Assembly: GCA_938020505.1 (NCBI GenBank)
Contig: CALIHR010000020.1
Coordinates: forward strand, 30,434-94,433
Reading direction: 5' to 3'
DNA: 64,000 bases
Source of the DNA: an uncultured Actinobaculum sp.
GTDB taxonomy: Bacteria; Actinomycetota; Actinomycetes; Actinomycetales; Actinomycetaceae
In this document: piece by piece, positions 9,589-18,963 of the stretch
How the letters are laid out: each line of letters opens with the position of its first letter
Position numbering within the stretch: the first letter of the stretch is position 1
Notes under the pieces: model-generated
Seen by the model: the letters and a program-made list of their open reading frames with translations, nothing else
Databases searched by the model: none
What the model was told of the DNA's origin: nothing
Translations under genes and position numbers: made by a program

Positions 9589-10211
9589 CGAAAACGGAGG
9601 CTTCGGCCCTTCGCCGGCCTGCGCCTTGCTCAACGCGGCGTCGCCGCCGGACCGCATGGCGGAGGCTGCGCGTTTCGCTTTGACGCGTGCGACGTCGGCG
9701 GTTTTGCGCGCCGGGTCGCCGCCCTGAGGCTCCCTGGGAGTCCGGCGTCTGAGCTCCAAGGCGCAAGAATGTGGCGGAAGGCTCGTTCTGAGCCTTGCAG
9801 CCGGGAAATCGTTGCAACGACGCGACAAAATCGTGATCTTTTCTTGCAATCTCGCCGAAATGTGACATAGGTCCTAAATCTGGAGTAGTAGTTCCGAAGA
9901 ATAGTCCGATATTGTGAGTAAGTCGCGCAAATTCAAGGGTTTCGCGAGGGATGGGTAACACTCTCCGTTTCTCCGCCTCCCCGTTTGTCACGATCGTCGA
10001 TAACAAAATCGAAACGTTTGCAGCGCAGACCTTTTCCTTCTGTGCCAAGGGAAAGTGCGGTTACGGCAAAGGAGGCGAAGGTGAGTTAGGCCTCGTTCCG
10101 TTATCTAAACGTGACAATCGGGAGGCGGCCCGTTATTGTTTTACGTGGACAAACAATCCGGGGCCCGCAAGGCTTCGAATTGAATGACGAAACGTTTAGG
10201 AGAAAACCGAG
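9589..10211. promoter_or_regulatory. Long leader upstream of the NlpC/P60 gene
   Basis: 623 bases without a convincing gene; the last ~370 are clearly more AT-rich than the flanks. It contains repeated GTTAY/RTAAC words (9955, 10001, 10061, 10098, 10132) and an imperfect hairpin at 10109-10146 (CGGG stem, then ACAAT/ATTGT, then CGT/ACG). Cell-wall hydrolase genes of this phylum are often under MtrA or riboswitch control. I could not match the c-di-AMP riboswitch consensus. The gene's Shine-Dalgarno is TTTAGGAGAAAA just before 10212. Confidence 0.45.
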
Positions 10212-11090
10212 ATGACCGGACGCCATTCGCTCAATCGCGAGGTCGCCCTCAGCGCTCTGAATTCCCCCGCCGGCCGCAGCGTGGCAGCAGCCATGGCCGT
10301 TGGAACGATGCTTGGCGTGGCACTGCCCTCCGCCAACGCCGACGAGGGATCGGCCAACGCCGACCTCGCCCCCGTTACCGACCTCAGCGCCGACGAGACG
10401 ATCACCGACACTTCGGCAGTCAAGGCTCCCGCCGACGCCAACTGGCAGCTCGAGCAGGTTCAGGTTCAGGACGCGCAGGCTTCCGACCAGCAGCCCGCCA
10501 CCGCCTTCCAGGTCAGCGTTCAGAAGAAAGCAACCCCGGTTGCCGCCCAGCCCGCTGCCGCACAGCAGGCAGATAAGACGCAGAAGGCAGCTGGCAGCCA
10601 GGAATCCGGAAACGTTCAGGGGAATATTCAGCAGACGAACGCCACCGTCACTCGCGGCGCCCGCCCCGCCGCTGTCAACAACGTCAGGCAGCAGCAGGCC
10701 GCTGCTCCTGCCCCCCAGGCGGCTCCCGCCGCCCGCACCGGATCCGGAAGCGGCTCGTCGGTCCTTTCGACCGCGATGTCCTACGTCGGTTCGCCGTACC
10801 GCTGGGGCGGCACCACCCCCTCCGGCTGGGATTGCATCGGCTTCGTCCGCTACGTCTACGGCAAGTACGGAGTCTCGATCGGCGGATACACCACTTCCGT
10901 CCTTTCCGCCGGCACGAGGGTCCCTTACTCGCAGGCGCAGCCCGGCGACATCCTCTACTGGCCCGGCCATGTCGGCATCTACGCCGGAAACGGTCAGAAC
11001 GTCGGTGCGTGGAACCCCTCGATGGGGACCCGCGTCGGACCCAACTCCTGGGTCGGCGGCACGCCCACCGTGATTCGCGTGTTCCACTGA
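10212..11090 (+). CDS. Secreted NlpC/P60 (C40) peptidoglycan endopeptidase
   Basis: A 292-residue exported enzyme. Residues 1-43 are a long signal peptide ending ANADE. Residues 45-180 are a Gln/Ala/Val-rich, unstructured linker. Residues 183-292 are the NlpC/P60 domain with catalytic Cys208 in 'SGWDCIGFVRYVYGKYG' and His253 in 'YWPGHVGIYAGNG'. The residue after the catalytic cysteine is Ile instead of the usual Ser (DCSGF to DCIGF). It should cleave stem peptides (D-Glu-diamino acid bonds) during growth or separation. A perfect GC hairpin follows 16 bases after the stop. Confidence 0.92.
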   Translation: MTGRHSLNREVALSALNSPAGRSVAAAMAVGTMLGVALPSANADEGSANADLAPVTDLSADETITDTSAVKAPADANWQLEQVQVQDAQASDQQPATAFQVSVQKKATPVAAQPAAAQQADKTQKAAGSQESGNVQGNIQQTNATVTRGARPAAVNNVRQQQAAAPAPQAAPAARTGSGSGSSVLSTAMSYVGSPYRWGGTTPSGWDCIGFVRYVYGKYGVSIGGYTTSVLSAGTRVPYSQAQPGDILYWPGHVGIYAGNGQNVGAWNPSMGTRVGPNSWVGGTPTVIRVFH

Positions 11091-11105
11091 GCAACTGAGT
11101 GTGTC

Positions 11106-11134
11106 GAAGGGGCCGCCCTAAGGGCGGCCCCTTC
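11106..11134 (+). terminator. Terminator-like hairpin after NlpC/P60 gene
   Basis: Perfect 13-bp inverted repeat GAAGGGGCCGCCC / GGGCGGCCCCTTC with a 3-base loop (TAA), 16 bases after the stop codon. There is no clear U-tract (CGCTTGCG follows), so it may be a bidirectional or factor-assisted terminator. Confidence 0.75.
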
Positions 11135-11440
11135 GCTTGCGTCTTCGCCCTCGCGTGGCGCTGCCGCTCCTCTCCGTTGTTCCCGCTTCTCCCGCGGCGC
11201 TTCTGCCCCTTTCAACGCAGCCGTCTTTCGCGGCGCCGTTGTTTCTTTCCAGCGCCGCCGCCTCTTTCAGCGTCACCCCTTTTGCGGCGTCGCCGCTCCT
11301 CTTGCCTTTCGCGCTCGTTGTCGCCTTTCCTTCGCTCCCGTCTCTCCAGTCTCAATCTCCTCGAATTTGGCGGGCCGTGACGCTTTACCTGGCCACCGGG
11401 AACGTGGGAAACTGTAAGCACCTAAACGGAGGTGATTAAG
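11135..11440. other. Pyrimidine-rich intergenic region and usp promoter region
   Basis: 306 bases. From about 11140 to 11370 the plus strand is strongly C/T-rich with very few A residues. An open frame exists but reads as low-complexity Ser/Ala/Leu and is probably not a gene. The last 60 bases hold the usp leader with the Shine-Dalgarno CGGAGGTGAT. Confidence 0.5.
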
Positions 11441-12352
11441 GTGGCTTATCAACACGACAACGTGGTTGTGTGCGGCGTCGACGGTTCCGACGCTTCTTTC
11501 AACGCCCTCAAGTGGGCGGCGCAGGAGGCGAAGATGCGCAACGCCGTGCTGGAGATCCTTTGCTGCCATCAGGAACCGACATATCCGGGACACCGCGGCA
11601 ACGCCGGCCTGACCGAGGCCGATGCGTGGGAGGTCATCGACAAGGCGCGGGAGAAGACAGCCGACGCCGGAGTCGATGTCCAGACTTCTCTCGAGGCGGA
11701 GGACCCGACCTCGGCGCTTCTGGCGCGCTCGAAGAAGGCAGCGCGAGTCGTCGTGGGGGCGCGGGGCGGATCCGGCGGATTCGCCGACAGGCTCCTGGGG
11801 TCGGTGGCCTCGGCCCTTTCCGCGCGCGCGTTCTGCGCCGCCGTCGTCGTCCCGTCGACGTCGGTGAGGGACGTGCTCCCGGTCGAGCACATCGTGTGCG
11901 GCGTGGACGGCTCGGAGACGTCGAAGATCGCCCTGGGACTCGCCGTGCGGGAGGCCGCGAGATGGAAGGCGAAGCTTTCCTGCGTCTCCGCCATCAACCT
12001 CAGCGGGTCGATGTGGGTTCCGGGGCCCGGGTACCATCAAGAGGTGCTCGACGACGTGCGCGCCGGCCTCAAGGACACCGTCATGAAGGCGGCCGAGGGG
12101 TACGACATCGACGCGCACTGCCACGTGATCGAGGGCAATCCGGCCGCGCTGCTCGCCGAGTTCTCGACGGCGGTGGACATGCTGGTGGTCGGCACTCGCG
12201 GGCGCGGAGGCTTCGCCGGCTTGCTGCTCGGATCGACGAGCCAGGCCATCCTCCATCACGCCGTGTGCCCGACGATCATCGTTCCTCGCCGAACCGGTGA
12301 GAACGAGGACGCCCCGTGGGGCAACGTCCCGTGGAGCCGCACCGCCAAGTAG
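11441..12352 (+). CDS. Tandem universal stress protein (two Usp domains)
   Basis: A 303-residue protein. GTG 11441 is chosen over GTG 11432 because GGAGGTGA ends 5 bases before it. Two Usp domains are visible: residues ~5-145 (starts VVVCGVDGSDASFNALKWA; ends GARGGSGGFADRLLGS) and ~148-300 (starts HIVCGVDGSETSKIALGLA; ends GTRGRGGFAGLLLGSTSQ). Both keep the ATP-binding G-2X-G-9X-G(S) pattern. Such tandem Usps are common in Actinobacteria and respond to hypoxia or starvation. It stands alone. Confidence 0.92.
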   Translation: MAYQHDNVVVCGVDGSDASFNALKWAAQEAKMRNAVLEILCCHQEPTYPGHRGNAGLTEADAWEVIDKAREKTADAGVDVQTSLEAEDPTSALLARSKKAARVVVGARGGSGGFADRLLGSVASALSARAFCAAVVVPSTSVRDVLPVEHIVCGVDGSETSKIALGLAVREAARWKAKLSCVSAINLSGSMWVPGPGYHQEVLDDVRAGLKDTVMKAAEGYDIDAHCHVIEGNPAALLAEFSTAVDMLVVGTRGRGGFAGLLLGSTSQAILHHAVCPTIIVPRRTGENEDAPWGNVPWSRTAK

Positions 12353-12644
12353 TGGCCCTGCGGCTGGCCGTCTTCCTGCCTGCGGCTGAAGCGGCATGGG
12401 GCTGGTGCTGGCTGACGATGAACGGTATGGCTGGCAGCGAGCGGCATGCCTGACGATGAAAAGTTCCTAGATGCATGATCAGGACCGAAAAGAGGTCCTG
12501 ATCATGCAACGTGGTGCTGATCGTGCAATCGGGCTGCCCGAAGTCAGCGCATACAGCCACTTGCTGGGCGAGCGGGCCGGAGACGGCACACGTCGCCTGC
12601 ACCAACGTGCTTCAACCCGCCGACGCGGGTAGACTAGGCATGTT
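12353..12644. other. Intergenic region with a long palindrome, upstream of tRNA-Arg
   Basis: 292 bases with no gene. The main feature is the inverted repeat at 12472-12508 listed separately. TAGACTAG just before the tRNA could be its -10. Confidence 0.5.
12472..12508. repeat. Perfect intergenic palindrome, copy 1 of a family
   Basis: 15-bp arms TGCATGATCAGGACC / GGTCCTGATCATGCA flank a 7-base loop GAAAAGA. Its core TGATCAGGACC...GGTCCTGATCA matches the pattern of the palindrome at 19442-19492 (TGATAAGGACT...GGCCCTTATCA), and the word ATGATCAGGACC occurs at both. It could be a transcription terminator, a binding site or a mobile palindromic element. Confidence 0.8.
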
Positions 12645-12716
12645 GCCCTCGTAGCTCAGGGGAAGAGCGACCGCCTCCTAAGCGGTAGGTCGAAGGTTCG
12701 AATCCTTTCGAGGGCG
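12645..12716 (+). tRNA. tRNA-Arg (anticodon CCT)
   Basis: Cloverleaf of 72 bases. The acceptor is GCCCTCG / CGAGGGC, the D arm GCTC...GAGC and the anticodon stem ACCGC / GCGGT around loop CTCCTAA (anticodon CCT at 12677-12679). The T arm has GGTTCGAATCC and the discriminator is G. CCA is not encoded. It reads AGG arginine codons. Confidence 0.95.
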
Positions 12717-12915
12717 CAGAGTCGCCCCGGCGCGGCGACCGACAGTCCGGCCTCGTCCGGGGCTCACACGTGGATGTTATTAGCTTTTGCCTTCTGATGC
12801 CGCCAGGTGTCGCTTTTGCGTTAGGCGTCGCTCCTCATTGAGGAGGAAGATCGCAGTCATCCTTTGGAGGGGCGGCGTCGCTTCTCGAAAGGGCGGCGTT
12901 GCGTCCTTCCCGCCG

Positions 12916-13233
12916 TCACTTTTCGAAAAGGCGCCGCAGGTCCTCGTCCATTTGCTCTCTGTCGCGAATCTTTTCCAAGTAAGGGATGAGCGGGTGGACG
13001 GCGCCCAGGGTTTTGCCGGTGGTGTCCATAAGCTTGTCGAGCGCGTGCGCCAGATCCTTGCCGCTCACTGAGAGCTGCTTCGTCGTCGTCAGCAGACTCA
13101 CTATGGCCTTCTGTGACAGCTCGTTGTACTCTTCTGCCCGCGCCAGGCGCCCCTCGAGGTCGCTCACGCGCTCCTCAAGCTGCGCCAGCTTCGCCTCGAG
13201 GCTTTCGCCGCTCTGCTTCGATCCGCCGTCCAT
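12916..13233 (-). CDS. Small coiled-coil protein of unknown function
   Basis: 105 residues. Residues 10-50 form an obvious heptad coiled coil (LEAKLAQLEERVSDLEGRLARAEE), followed by a helical region ending 'IRDREQMDEDLRRLFEK'. No membrane segment. The start is ATG 13233. I do not recognise a family. It is isolated between the tRNA and the 28-bp repeats, and codon use matches the core genes. Confidence 0.6.
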   Translation of the reverse strand: MDGGSKQSGESLEAKLAQLEERVSDLEGRLARAEEYNELSQKAIVSLLTTTKQLSVSGKDLAHALDKLMDTTGKTLGAVHPLIPYLEKIRDREQMDEDLRRLFEK

Positions 13234-13357
13234 CTTTCCATCCTTTCAGATTGAGCTTCGTCTTCAAAGGCCGCGCGCTCGACCCTGTTCGCCTTCGGTT
13301 CCGGATAGGCCCTCGAGCCGTTTGGCGGGTTGCCGCCGTCCGGCGGCCGCCGCGGGG

Positions 13358-13430
13358 CCCGAAGTCGAGAACGGGGCACTGCGGTCCCGAAGCTGAGAAC
13401 GGGGCACTGCGGTCCCGAAGCCGAGAAACC
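13358..13430. repeat. 28-bp tandem repeat, about 2.6 copies
   Basis: Units start at 13358, 13386 and 13414 (the last partial). The unit begins CCCGAAGYYGAGAACGGGGC and continues ACTGCGGT. It lies in a ~480-base gene-free stretch (13234-13716) upstream of the giant helicase-like gene; the stretch also has CCTTAAG...CTTAAGG near 13551-13578. No coding function seen. Confidence 0.7.
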
Positions 13431-13740
13431 GTGGAAGCCTCGCTCCTTCGGAAAAGCCCATGCTCTTGTGTCACGTTGCCGCCGTCCTCGCAGGAAGGCC
13501 GACGGCGCTGAGCCGCGCCTTGCAATTCGATCTTACTATCGTCGGAACCGATCCTTAAGGGACAATCCCGTTCTTAAGGAGGCAATCTCGGCTCCTCTTG
13601 TCGCAGCGCGCATGATGGAATGGGACGGCGTCGACGTGCCGCATGGTCAGCCCTGGGTGCGGATGTGTGAGGGCGGCTTCGTTTACGGGCGATCGGCGCG
13701 GTAAACGGAATTTCGGTTGCAGTACCGATACCGTGGAGGC

Positions 13741-16700
13741 GTGAGCCCTTTCTTCAAGCGCAGTCGCAAAAGTGACAAGGCCGCCCCCGCGGCCGAGTCC
13801 CCCGCGCCGTCGCCGGAAACCGCCGAGGCGGACGAGAATCGCCCGTCCGTTTCCGAGCGCGCAGAACGCTCCGAAAAGCGTTCCTTGATCGCGCGCAAAT
13901 CCAGGGAGATGAAGGAGCCGGCCTTATTCGCCGAGGCGCAGCCTGCTCAGGCCGACGGCGTCGACGGGCCGTCGCGCACCGAGCGGCTTTCCCGCGCATA
14001 CTCGGACTGGCACAGAGAACTCGCCGTCGTCGCCGACGAAGCGACCGTGCCCATCAGGGCCGGCGACCCGGCGGTCGTCGACCTCACCCACCCCCATCCG
14101 ACCGGAGCTTCGCAACTGTACTCCGGCAAGCCGACCCTGCTGACGTCCGTCATTCGAGAGGAATCCGCCCAGCGCGAGGCACAGGCTCACTTGGCCTCGC
14201 TGCGCACGCGAATGGAGGGGCTTTCCGAGCAGTACGGGTACGCGCCGGTCACGCTCGCGATTGGCCACATGTCGTGGACCGAGCTGCCGGTCGCCTCCTC
14301 GCAAGGCCGCGAGAAAGGCGGTTCGCCAGGCGTTTCTTCGGGGAAGGCGTTGGGCCGCGACGCCGTCGAACAGATGGCCGTCGGGGCGGCGCGGGCCGAC
14401 ATGCACGACGTCGCCCTGGGCGAAGAGCTTCCCGGAGGCCCGGGCGCCGACGACGGATCGGGCGGCGACGGATCGGCCGACGAGCCCGCAAGCACGCCAG
14501 AGGCGCTCGACAATGCGGCGGGCGAGCGCGGCGGCGCGCCGGACGAACATGACGGCGCGCCCGATTCCCTCGGAACCGAGCCTCTCGAAAGCACGGAGGA
14601 GCTCGCGGCGGCGAGGTCGGCCGACTCGGTTGAGGACGGAGCCTCCGGGGGCGACGCGGCGGCCCCCAAGATCCGCGAAATGTACGAGGCCGGGCTCATG
14701 CGTTCGGCCAGGCTCGACGAGGCCGGCCCCGACGACGCCTACATCACGCTCACCGCCCGCTGCGACGTCAACCCGGCGGTGCTGCGCGCCTTGCGTTCCC
14801 ACGGAATGACCGCCGAGGAGGGATCGAGGCTGCGCGCGATGGCGGCCGACGTCGCCCGTCACGAGGCGGCCGTCGCCTACCTGCGCGAACTCGGACGCGT
14901 GTACCTGCCCGGGTTTTCTTACGAGGACGGGGCCTTGCTCGGCAGTTTCACGCATCCTGGCCTCGTGCTCCTCGCCGACCTCGAGGCGATGAAGCCTTAC
15001 ATCGAAACTTCCGGGATCATGGCGGCGCTGGCTGGCGACGATGAGACTCGGCGCCTCGCCGCGTTGCCGCTGCCTCCCGCCGAGATGCGCGACCGCTCGC
15101 CGGAGGCCGAACGCGGCGCCGGCGACCGCGACCCCGCCGAGCTGGCGATCATCGAGGCGATCGCGTCCGGGCGGTCGATCGTCGTCGACGCGCCGCCCGG
15201 GTCGCAGGCCGTGGGCACCCTTGCGGCGATAGTCGCCGACGCCGCGGCTTCCGGCAGGTCCATCCTTTACATTCCGGGGCGCGCATCCTCGGCCAGGGCG
15301 CTCGTGGACGAGATGGAGCGCCTGGGCCTGGGCGACCTCGTCCTCGACTTTTCGGACCTCGACACGGTGGCGCGCCGCATCCGCACCGGCATGCGGCTGC
15401 GCGGAGACGAAGAGGACCCGGCCGACGTTTTGGAGCTGCGGGCGCGCCTCGTGGCCGTCAGGCGCGAGCTCAGCGAATACGTGGCTTCGCTGCACGACGT
15501 CGATCCCCAGTGGGGGCACTCGGTGCACTCGCTTCTGGAGAGGCTGGCGCGGCTGACCGAGGGCAAGGGCGCCCCGCGCAGCAGGGTGCGGCTGGATTCC
15601 GACACCGTCCACGCCCTGCGGGGCGAGCTCTCACACGTGCAGGCCCAACTCGAAGACGCCTCGGAGCTCGGGGCGTTCGTGGGCATGGCAGACTCGCCGT
15701 GGGCCGGCGCGGACATTCACACCGCCGCGGCGGGGGAGGAAGCCATGGCCCTCGCCAAGAAGCTCGCCTCCAAGACGATCCCAGCCGTCAAAGCCCAGGC
15801 CGAACGCGCGGCGGAGGAGACCGGGCTCTCCGCGGCGGAGACCTTCGAGGACTGGCGCGAGCAGATTGAGATGCTGCGCGGAATCTCCCACTCTCTCGAC
15901 ATTTTCCTGCCCCAGATTTTCGAGCGCTCCGTTCAAGACATGGTGATCGCGACGGCGTCGAAGGAATGGCGCGAAAGCCACGGCGAGGAGATGAAGGGCT
16001 CGGAGCGGCGCCGTCTGACGAAACAGGCGAAAGACTACGTGCGGCCGGGGGCCGTGAGCCACGACCTGCACCGCGACCTCATCACCGTGCAGCGCCAGCG
16101 CGAGGTGTGGAAGCGTTACAGCGCGGAAGCCAGCTGGCCCAAGCTTCCCGAGGGCATGACCCAGATCCGCGAAAGCGCACGCGAGGCCGGCGGGCAGCTC
16201 GAAGAGCTGGAGGGGATCCTTCCCGGCAGGAAGCTCCGCATGATGCCGCTGGGCGAGCTGCTGGACTTCCTCCTCTCGCTGTCGATGGACGAAGGCACGA
16301 TGTCGCGCCTGCCCAGAGCCAACGAGCTCGTCGCCAAGTTAAAGGCGGAGGGCTTCGGCGGCGTCGTCGAGGACTTTTCCGAGCGAGGCGTGCGAACCGA
16401 ACAGATCCCGGCCGAGCTCGACCTCATATATTCGGCTTCCCTTTTCGAGCAGCTCGTCGGGCGCTCCCCGGCCCTTTCCCGGACGACGCCGGCCAACCTC
16501 GCCGTCCTCGCCGCCGAGGTGCGCAGGCTCGACCGGGAGCACACCGAGACGCTGGCCGGGCCGGTCTCTCGCGCCGTCGTGCGGATCATGCGTGAAACGA
16601 TCTCGAAGCGGCGCGAGGACACCCTCAAACTCGACGATCAGCTCGAACGCCATTCGACGGGCGCCCTGCGTGACGCGATCGCCACCTACCCGAGGCTCGT

Positions 16701-18963
16701 TCAGGCGTCCCGCCCTGTGTGGGTCATTCCGTCGATGATCACGGCCGAATTCGTGCCTCCCATGCCCTGGGCCGACATCGTCATCATGGACGAGCAGGAC
16801 GCCGGCGGCCTCTCCTCAGCCGTTTCGATGCTCATGCGCGGCCGTCAGATCGTCGTCATGGGCAATCTTCGCCGCGCGCGGGCCGAGGGCGGGGATTCGA
16901 CGATCGCTGCCTTCGCGGACATTCTGCCCGTGTGCGAGCTTCCCACGCTGCGCGCCCAGCATGACGAGCTGGCCACCCAGACGCTGCGCGACCAGGGATA
17001 CGCGGACGTCCTCGAGCTCGTGCCGTCGGCCAAGCGCGGCCGCAAGCCCAGCCTTGTGCTCGTGGAGGGCCGCGGCGTGCCGAATCCGCAGTCGGGCATG
17101 GTCGAGGGGCCGCAGGTCGAGGTCGACGCGGCAGTCGACGCCGTCGTCGACCACGTGCTGACGCGGCCCGGCGAGTCCCTCGCCGTCGTCTGCGTCTCTC
17201 CTGCCCACGCGGTCCGCATACGCGAAGCCCTCGCGCGGCTGGCCGCCGACTCCCCGCAGCTGGCCGAGTTCGTCTCGAGGGGCGGGGTCGAGCCTTTCGC
17301 CGTCCTCGAGCTCACGCAGACCGGCGGCCTGCGCCGCGACTCCATCATTTTGACCGTGGGCCTGGGCAAGACGGTGCACGGGCGAGTGCTGCACACTTTC
17401 GGTCCTCTCTCGACGGCCGGCGGTCTCACCGGCCTCGTCGACGCCATGGAGGCCGCGCGCTCCGAGCTCAAGATCGTCTCCTCCCTCGGCCCCGGCGAGA
17501 TCGGCGCGGACAAGCTGTCCACGCCCGGCCCGCGGCTTCTTGAGAAGCTCATCGACAGGGCGGACGGCCGCGAGGTCCCGCTCGACCCCTCAAGTTCCGA
17601 CGAGCCGATCGGCGCCCTTCTGACCGACCTGCGGGACAGGCTCGTGCGCGCCGGGTATGCCGTGGCTTCCGATTTCGGCTTCGACGACGGCGTGAGGATT
17701 CCGCTCGTCGCCGGCGACGTCGAGCTTCCCGGCACGTGGCGGGTCGCCGTGCTGGTCGACGACGAAGCCTACGTGAACGAGCCGTCGGTGCGGCGCAGGG
17801 ACAGGTATTGGCTGGAGCGGCTGGAATCGCGCGGCTGGGCGGTGATCAGGACTTTCTCCACCTCGCTGTTCATCGATCCCGACGGCCAGGCCTCGCTCAT
17901 CGTCAACGCGATCAAGCGCGCCCGCGCGCTCGAGCTTTCCGACAGCGTCAAGGTGCCCGTGCTCGGCGACGAATGGGCCGCGCCGGCCGACGGCGTCGTC
18001 GGCGTGCCTGCTGCCGGCGTGCCGGGAAGTCCCGGTGCGCCGGTCAGCGGTGGCGTGCAGGGAACTGCTGGCGACCCTGCTCGCAGATCCTTTGGCGGCG
18101 ACGTTTCCGGTGCCTCCCGCACCGACTGGGCTTCGGGTGTAGGCGAGGCCTCAGGCACTGGCGGGGCTTTGGGCGGCACTCGCGTTTCGAAGACTGGCAG
18201 CGGTCACTCTCGCATCCCCCTCCATCGCGACGCCTCCGGCGAATCCAACGCACCAGGCAGCGGCCCCGGCGGCGCAACCAATGGCCCCGGCGGCGAGATT
18301 GTGACCGGCGGGGCCGCTCTCCCGAAGGACACGAATTGGGCCGAAAAGCTCAGGAACGAGGCAGCGGTCAAGCGCGGCCCTCGCCCGGACGTTGCGAAGG
18401 GTCTCTCCCTTGCCGCGTACACGGACGGCCAACTGGACGAGATGGTCACATGGATAGCCGCCGACGGCGCCGAGCGCAGCCGCCCGGAGTTCGTCGATGC
18501 GCTGCGCAAGGAGCTGGGCATCGAGGGGCGCGGCATGCAGATCGATACGGTTCTGGGCCACGTCGTCGACCGATCCGGTCTGGCGGTTGGCTTGGGCCTT
18601 GGCGATTCCGACCCCGACGCTTTCCCCAATTCCCAAGACCGCCCCGATTCCGACGTTTCCCCCAACGCCGTCTCGCGTCTCTCGGGCTCGCATTCGTCTC
18701 CCTCCGGTTCGCATTCTTCTTCCGAGGCTTCGGGAGCCGGCTCGCCCTCAGACCCCGATTCGCGCCGGTCTCCCGAGGCCGCCCAGGGTTCCTCCGAGGG
18801 CGCTCAACGGTCCCCCGAGGTTTCCCAGCGGTCGCCGTACTCCGCTGACCCTGCTTCTGCGACTGCATCCGAAGCCGGGTCCGAAGGCAGTCGTTCGCCT
18901 TCGGACTCATCCAAGGCGACTGCGTCCACAGCGACTGCCGCTTCCAAGGGCAAGAGAAAGTGA
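13741..18963 (+). CDS. Giant degenerate SF1 helicase-like protein with MTES_1575-type nuclease-like domain
   Basis: About 1740 residues from GTG 13741 (TTG 13717 is alternative). The N-terminal 400 residues are acidic and partly low-complexity. A helicase-like core follows. The Walker A position, about residue 481, reads VVDAPPGSQAVGTL and has no P-loop Lys. The Walker B equivalent, about residue 1011, reads ADIVIMDEQDAG. A motif-like 'LRAQHDELA' stands where LRxHYRS is usual. Residues ~1298-1385 (DRLVRAGYAVASDFGFDDG, RVAVLVDDEAY, RYWLERLESRGWAVIRTFS) resemble the endonuclease-like domain that ends actinobacterial helicase-like proteins. The last ~330 residues are Gly/Ser/Pro-rich around a conserved block (NWAEKLRNEAAVKRG...). 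Probably non-hydrolysing as written; role unknown, perhaps DNA repair. Confidence 0.75.
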   Translation: MSPFFKRSRKSDKAAPAAESPAPSPETAEADENRPSVSERAERSEKRSLIARKSREMKEPALFAEAQPAQADGVDGPSRTERLSRAYSDWHRELAVVADEATVPIRAGDPAVVDLTHPHPTGASQLYSGKPTLLTSVIREESAQREAQAHLASLRTRMEGLSEQYGYAPVTLAIGHMSWTELPVASSQGREKGGSPGVSSGKALGRDAVEQMAVGAARADMHDVALGEELPGGPGADDGSGGDGSADEPASTPEALDNAAGERGGAPDEHDGAPDSLGTEPLESTEELAAARSADSVEDGASGGDAAAPKIREMYEAGLMRSARLDEAGPDDAYITLTARCDVNPAVLRALRSHGMTAEEGSRLRAMAADVARHEAAVAYLRELGRVYLPGFSYEDGALLGSFTHPGLVLLADLEAMKPYIETSGIMAALAGDDETRRLAALPLPPAEMRDRSPEAERGAGDRDPAELAIIEAIASGRSIVVDAPPGSQAVGTLAAIVADAAASGRSILYIPGRASSARALVDEMERLGLGDLVLDFSDLDTVARRIRTGMRLRGDEEDPADVLELRARLVAVRRELSEYVASLHDVDPQWGHSVHSLLERLARLTEGKGAPRSRVRLDSDTVHALRGELSHVQAQLEDASELGAFVGMADSPWAGADIHTAAAGEEAMALAKKLASKTIPAVKAQAERAAEETGLSAAETFEDWREQIEMLRGISHSLDIFLPQIFERSVQDMVIATASKEWRESHGEEMKGSERRRLTKQAKDYVRPGAVSHDLHRDLITVQRQREVWKRYSAEASWPKLPEGMTQIRESAREAGGQLEELEGILPGRKLRMMPLGELLDFLLSLSMDEGTMSRLPRANELVAKLKAEGFGGVVEDFSERGVRTEQIPAELDLIYSASLFEQLVGRSPALSRTTPANLAVLAAEVRRLDREHTETLAGPVSRAVVRIMRETISKRREDTLKLDDQLERHSTGALRDAIATYPRLVQASRPVWVIPSMITAEFVPPMPWADIVIMDEQDAGGLSSAVSMLMRGRQIVVMGNLRRARAEGGDSTIAAFADILPVCELPTLRAQHDELATQTLRDQGYADVLELVPSAKRGRKPSLVLVEGRGVPNPQSGMVEGPQVEVDAAVDAVVDHVLTRPGESLAVVCVSPAHAVRIREALARLAADSPQLAEFVSRGGVEPFAVLELTQTGGLRRDSIILTVGLGKTVHGRVLHTFGPLSTAGGLTGLVDAMEAARSELKIVSSLGPGEIGADKLSTPGPRLLEKLIDRADGREVPLDPSSSDEPIGALLTDLRDRLVRAGYAVASDFGFDDGVRIPLVAGDVELPGTWRVAVLVDDEAYVNEPSVRRRDRYWLERLESRGWAVIRTFSTSLFIDPDGQASLIVNAIKRARALELSDSVKVPVLGDEWAAPADGVVGVPAAGVPGSPGAPVSGGVQGTAGDPARRSFGGDVSGASRTDWASGVGEASGTGGALGGTRVSKTGSGHSRIPLHRDASGESNAPGSGPGGATNGPGGEIVTGGAALPKDTNWAEKLRNEAAVKRGPRPDVAKGLSLAAYTDGQLDEMVTWIAADGAERSRPEFVDALRKELGIEGRGMQIDTVLGHVVDRSGLAVGLGLGDSDPDAFPNSQDRPDSDVSPNAVSRLSGSHSSPSGSHSSSEASGAGSPSDPDSRRSPEAAQGSSEGAQRSPEVSQRSPYSADPASATASEAGSEGSRSPSDSSKATASTATAASKGKRK

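Noticed and set aside
9951..10187. A 78-codon plus-strand frame
   Set aside because: No ribosome site or family; lies in the leader region with hairpins.
9842..10211. c-di-AMP (ydaO) riboswitch before the NlpC/P60 gene
   Set aside because: The gene context is right, but I could not find the conserved GACAGCTAAC-like 3' element or the GGGGGA core.
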